A stretch of DNA of 14,836 bases from an uncultured Desulfobacterales bacterium (GTDB lineage: Bacteria; Desulfobacterota; Desulfobacteria; Desulfobacterales; UBA11574). The position numbers and the translations under genes are program-made. The notes under the pieces were generated by a model that made no database searches, was not told the origin of the DNA, and saw nothing but the letters and a program-made list of their open reading frames with translations. The stretch covers positions 1 to 14,836 of the forward strand of contig CALANC010000383.1 of the NCBI GenBank assembly GCA_937925895.1, read 5' to 3'. Below are positions 13,261 through 14,836 of this stretch, in pieces (the first letter of the stretch is position 1; each line of letters starts with the position of its first letter).

Positions 13261-14597
13261 ACGGTGGTAAGACTTTTGAGGTATGAAATATTTTCCCAAG
13301 AAAATTTCGCCTGCTGGCAAGGAAGTATGGCGTTGTTTGTAAAAACAGGATCTGATTCCAGATCATAACGAGAAGAGTTTACCGCTTGGTCCCACCATGC
13401 CGTGTGGGGGATGGGAGAATAGTAAGCAAGCACCGGAGTGATGCCGTTGTGTTTCACTGTCTGTATGGAAGTCTCAATGGACTTCATATCTTGTCCCGGA
13501 AGACCCACCATCAAATATGCGCCCAGCATGTCCCTGTTAAACCCTGCTTCTAGAAGACAGGAAATTGCTTTTTTAAATTCTTTCTCCGTTAACTTTTGAT
13601 CCAATTCCTGCCTCTTTTCAAATAGGGCGGTTTCAAGTCCAAGACGCAGCGTCTTAAAACCTGCCTGAAACATCAGACGTGCGACTTTTTTCGTAATTTG
13701 ACTGATGTGAACTGCATTGGGTGTATGGAAACGGACCTTTTGTTTTTCATTTATTATTCCTTCGAGTATGGGTATGGCATGGTTTTCAGCATTCACTAAG
13801 AGAGCGTCATCGTAAAAAACGAAGTCTATTACTCCATGCTTTTCATGCCAATACTTAATCTCTTCTACCACATATTCAGGACTGCGGGTCATCCTTTTTG
13901 GGTTTAAAAAATGAGATGCACAGTATTTACATGCGAAAGGGCATCCTCTTGATGTTAGCAACGGAATATAACCAATGGTGCCTTGAAGCTCAAATGCGGG
14001 ATAAGGGTAGGTATCAAGATCGCCGGATTCGAGATAGCCGGTGCCAGAAAAATTCGTGTAATCTCCTGCAATCTTTAAAATTTGCTCCTCCCCGGACCCT
14101 GTGACAACACGGTCTGAACCCGAATTGATTACTGCATGGTCATGACAGAGACTGGCATAAATACCCCCCAGAATAATCGGTACGTGAGGAAAAATTTCCT
14201 TAGTGACGTTTATCGTTTCTTGTACTCCAGGATACCAGTAGGTCATCATCGAAGTTATCAAGATGAGATCAGGCTGCCTTAGTGAAAGAAGGTCATCCTT
14301 GAACCACTGTCTCCTTATTCCATATCTCGAAAAGTTGCGTGATATGTCTTCAAGACCTCGGGGTTTTTGAATGGGCATTTTCAGATAAGGTCCCCGCCCA
14401 TCTCGGTTAAAAGGGTTTGTTTTGGGCATTTTTGGGTGGAAACGATCAAGGCAATCCAAATAGGTCACATGATAACCATAATTTTTAAGTATAGAGGCGA
14501 GGGCAAGAAGACCAAGGGGTTTGGCCCAGAAATCATAGGCAGCAAAATCATGTATCCAGGGGTTGATAAGAAGAATATGTGGTATGTCGCGTCGCAC
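13257..14597 (-). CDS. B12-binding-domain radical SAM protein
   Basis: 446 residues starting at GTG 14597; an in-frame stop shortly upstream leaves no earlier start, and no strong ribosome-binding site is seen. Residues about 5-180 resemble the cobalamin-binding Rossmann domain found ahead of many radical SAM enzymes (ILLINPW, PLGLLALASILKNYGYHVTYLD, LILITSMMTYW, IILGGIYAS), without a DxHxxG base-off motif. The radical SAM core follows, with the CxxxCxxC cluster motif C219-C223-C226 (RGCPFACKYCASHF), FVFYDDALL, and LRLGLETA strands. It is cytosolic and presumably binds [4Fe-4S], SAM and possibly cobalamin. It lies 15 bp behind a siroheme decarboxylase gene on the same strand, so co-transcription is likely and a link to haem or tetrapyrrole metabolism is possible. 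It does not look like AhbC or AhbD, which lack a B12 domain. The reaction is unknown. Confidence 0.85.
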   Translation of the reverse strand: MRRDIPHILLINPWIHDFAAYDFWAKPLGLLALASILKNYGYHVTYLDCLDRFHPKMPKTNPFNRDGRGPYLKMPIQKPRGLEDISRNFSRYGIRRQWFKDDLLSLRQPDLILITSMMTYWYPGVQETINVTKEIFPHVPIILGGIYASLCHDHAVINSGSDRVVTGSGEEQILKIAGDYTNFSGTGYLESGDLDTYPYPAFELQGTIGYIPLLTSRGCPFACKYCASHFLNPKRMTRSPEYVVEEIKYWHEKHGVIDFVFYDDALLVNAENHAIPILEGIINEKQKVRFHTPNAVHISQITKKVARLMFQAGFKTLRLGLETALFEKRQELDQKLTEKEFKKAISCLLEAGFNRDMLGAYLMVGLPGQDMKSIETSIQTVKHNGITPVLAYYSPIPHTAWWDQAVNSSRYDLESDPVFTNNAILPCQQAKFSWENISYLKSLTTV

Positions 14598-14612
14598 AGA
14601 ATACGGATATGA

Positions 14613-14836
14613 TTAATTGTCGTCTTTGCTAGAAAAGTATTTCATTGATGTTTTCTTCAATTCTTTACGACTGAAGAGAAGGGTGTAATCACCAACCGAA
14701 GTTGCCGCCGCCAAGGTGGAGGCTATCGCACGGCATGATGCTTCATCCTTGGCATGGATCATCGTATAAAAATTGTAGGGCCAGTCCTTCGTTGGCTTTC
14801 GTCTGTAACAATGAGTTACTTCCCTAAATGATGCCA
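14613..14836 (-). CDS. Siroheme decarboxylase subunit (AhbA/AhbB/NirDL type, Lrp/AsnC-like), C-terminal fragment
   Basis: The 5' part lies beyond the window; 73 complete codons are visible (first full codon at 14834-14832), ending with TAA at 14615-14613. The fragment contains REVTHCYRR followed by DWPYNFYTMIHAK, the hallmark of AhbA/AhbB/NirD-L siroheme decarboxylases (usually HCYxR...DWPYN), then a short helix (CRAIASTLAAATSVGDY) and a LFSRKELKKTSMKYF tail. These proteins convert sirohaem to 12,18-didecarboxysirohaem in the alternative haem pathway of sulfate reducers and archaea, or on the haem d1 route. Which subunit it is (A or B) cannot be decided from the fragment. The radical SAM gene follows after 15 bp. 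Confidence 0.85.
   Translation of the reverse strand, partial: ASFREVTHCYRRKPTKDWPYNFYTMIHAKDEASCRAIASTLAAATSVGDYTLLFSRKELKKTSMKYFSSKDDN

Overview
The window looks like a chromosomal stretch from a Gram-negative, probably anaerobic, sulfate-reducing-type bacterium of the Desulfobacterota (Desulfobacterales-like). This is inference. It rests on a siroheme-decarboxylase-type gene (alternative haem pathway), moderately AT-rich DNA, a radical SAM/B12 protein, a TPR-plus-LpoA-like lipoprotein, and hairpin-rich dispersed intergenic repeats of a kind I associate with that group. No rRNA, tRNA, CRISPR array, transposase or phage gene was seen.

Layout. (1) 1-588, minus strand: the 5' part of a Flp-type pilin gene whose product runs from the pilin domain into a Gly/Ser/Asp-only repeat tail that is still open at the window edge. 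A sigma-54-like promoter lies upstream. (2) 589-1170: AT-rich intergenic DNA ending in a 166-bp imperfect inverted-repeat element. (3) 1171-5796, minus: a secreted protein of about 1541 residues combining a metzincin-like protease, Ig-like modules, a WD40-type propeller, a chitobiase/hexosaminidase C-terminal-like module and a C-terminal SPOR domain. (4) 5910-6057: a second inverted-repeat element. (5) 6059-8536, minus: a single-pass membrane protein with a MerR-type helix-turn-helix, a very long Pro/Glu/Lys/Ala repeat stalk and a C-terminal NTF2-like domain. (6) 8759-10666, plus: a lipoprotein with TPRs and a type I periplasmic-binding (LpoA-like) domain. (7) 10668-12137, minus: leucyl aminopeptidase PepA with all M17 catalytic and metal residues. 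(8) 12364-13260, plus: a DHH-family phosphoesterase. (9) 13257-14597, minus: a B12-binding/radical SAM protein directly behind (10) 14613-14836, minus: the C-terminal part of a siroheme decarboxylase subunit.

How they fit together. The left and middle part (pilin, SPOR-tagged protease, membrane-anchored MerR protein, LpoA-like lipoprotein) is dominated by envelope and surface proteins. The co-oriented MerR-stalk and metzincin-SPOR genes are the best candidates for an undescribed system: a membrane-spanning sensor or scaffold paired with a secreted, septum-targeted protease-like protein. That pairing is inferred from adjacency and architecture only. The right part is ordinary housekeeping and cofactor metabolism, arranged as two tight convergent pairs (1-bp gap, 4-bp overlap) with a divergent promoter region between pepA and the DHH gene.
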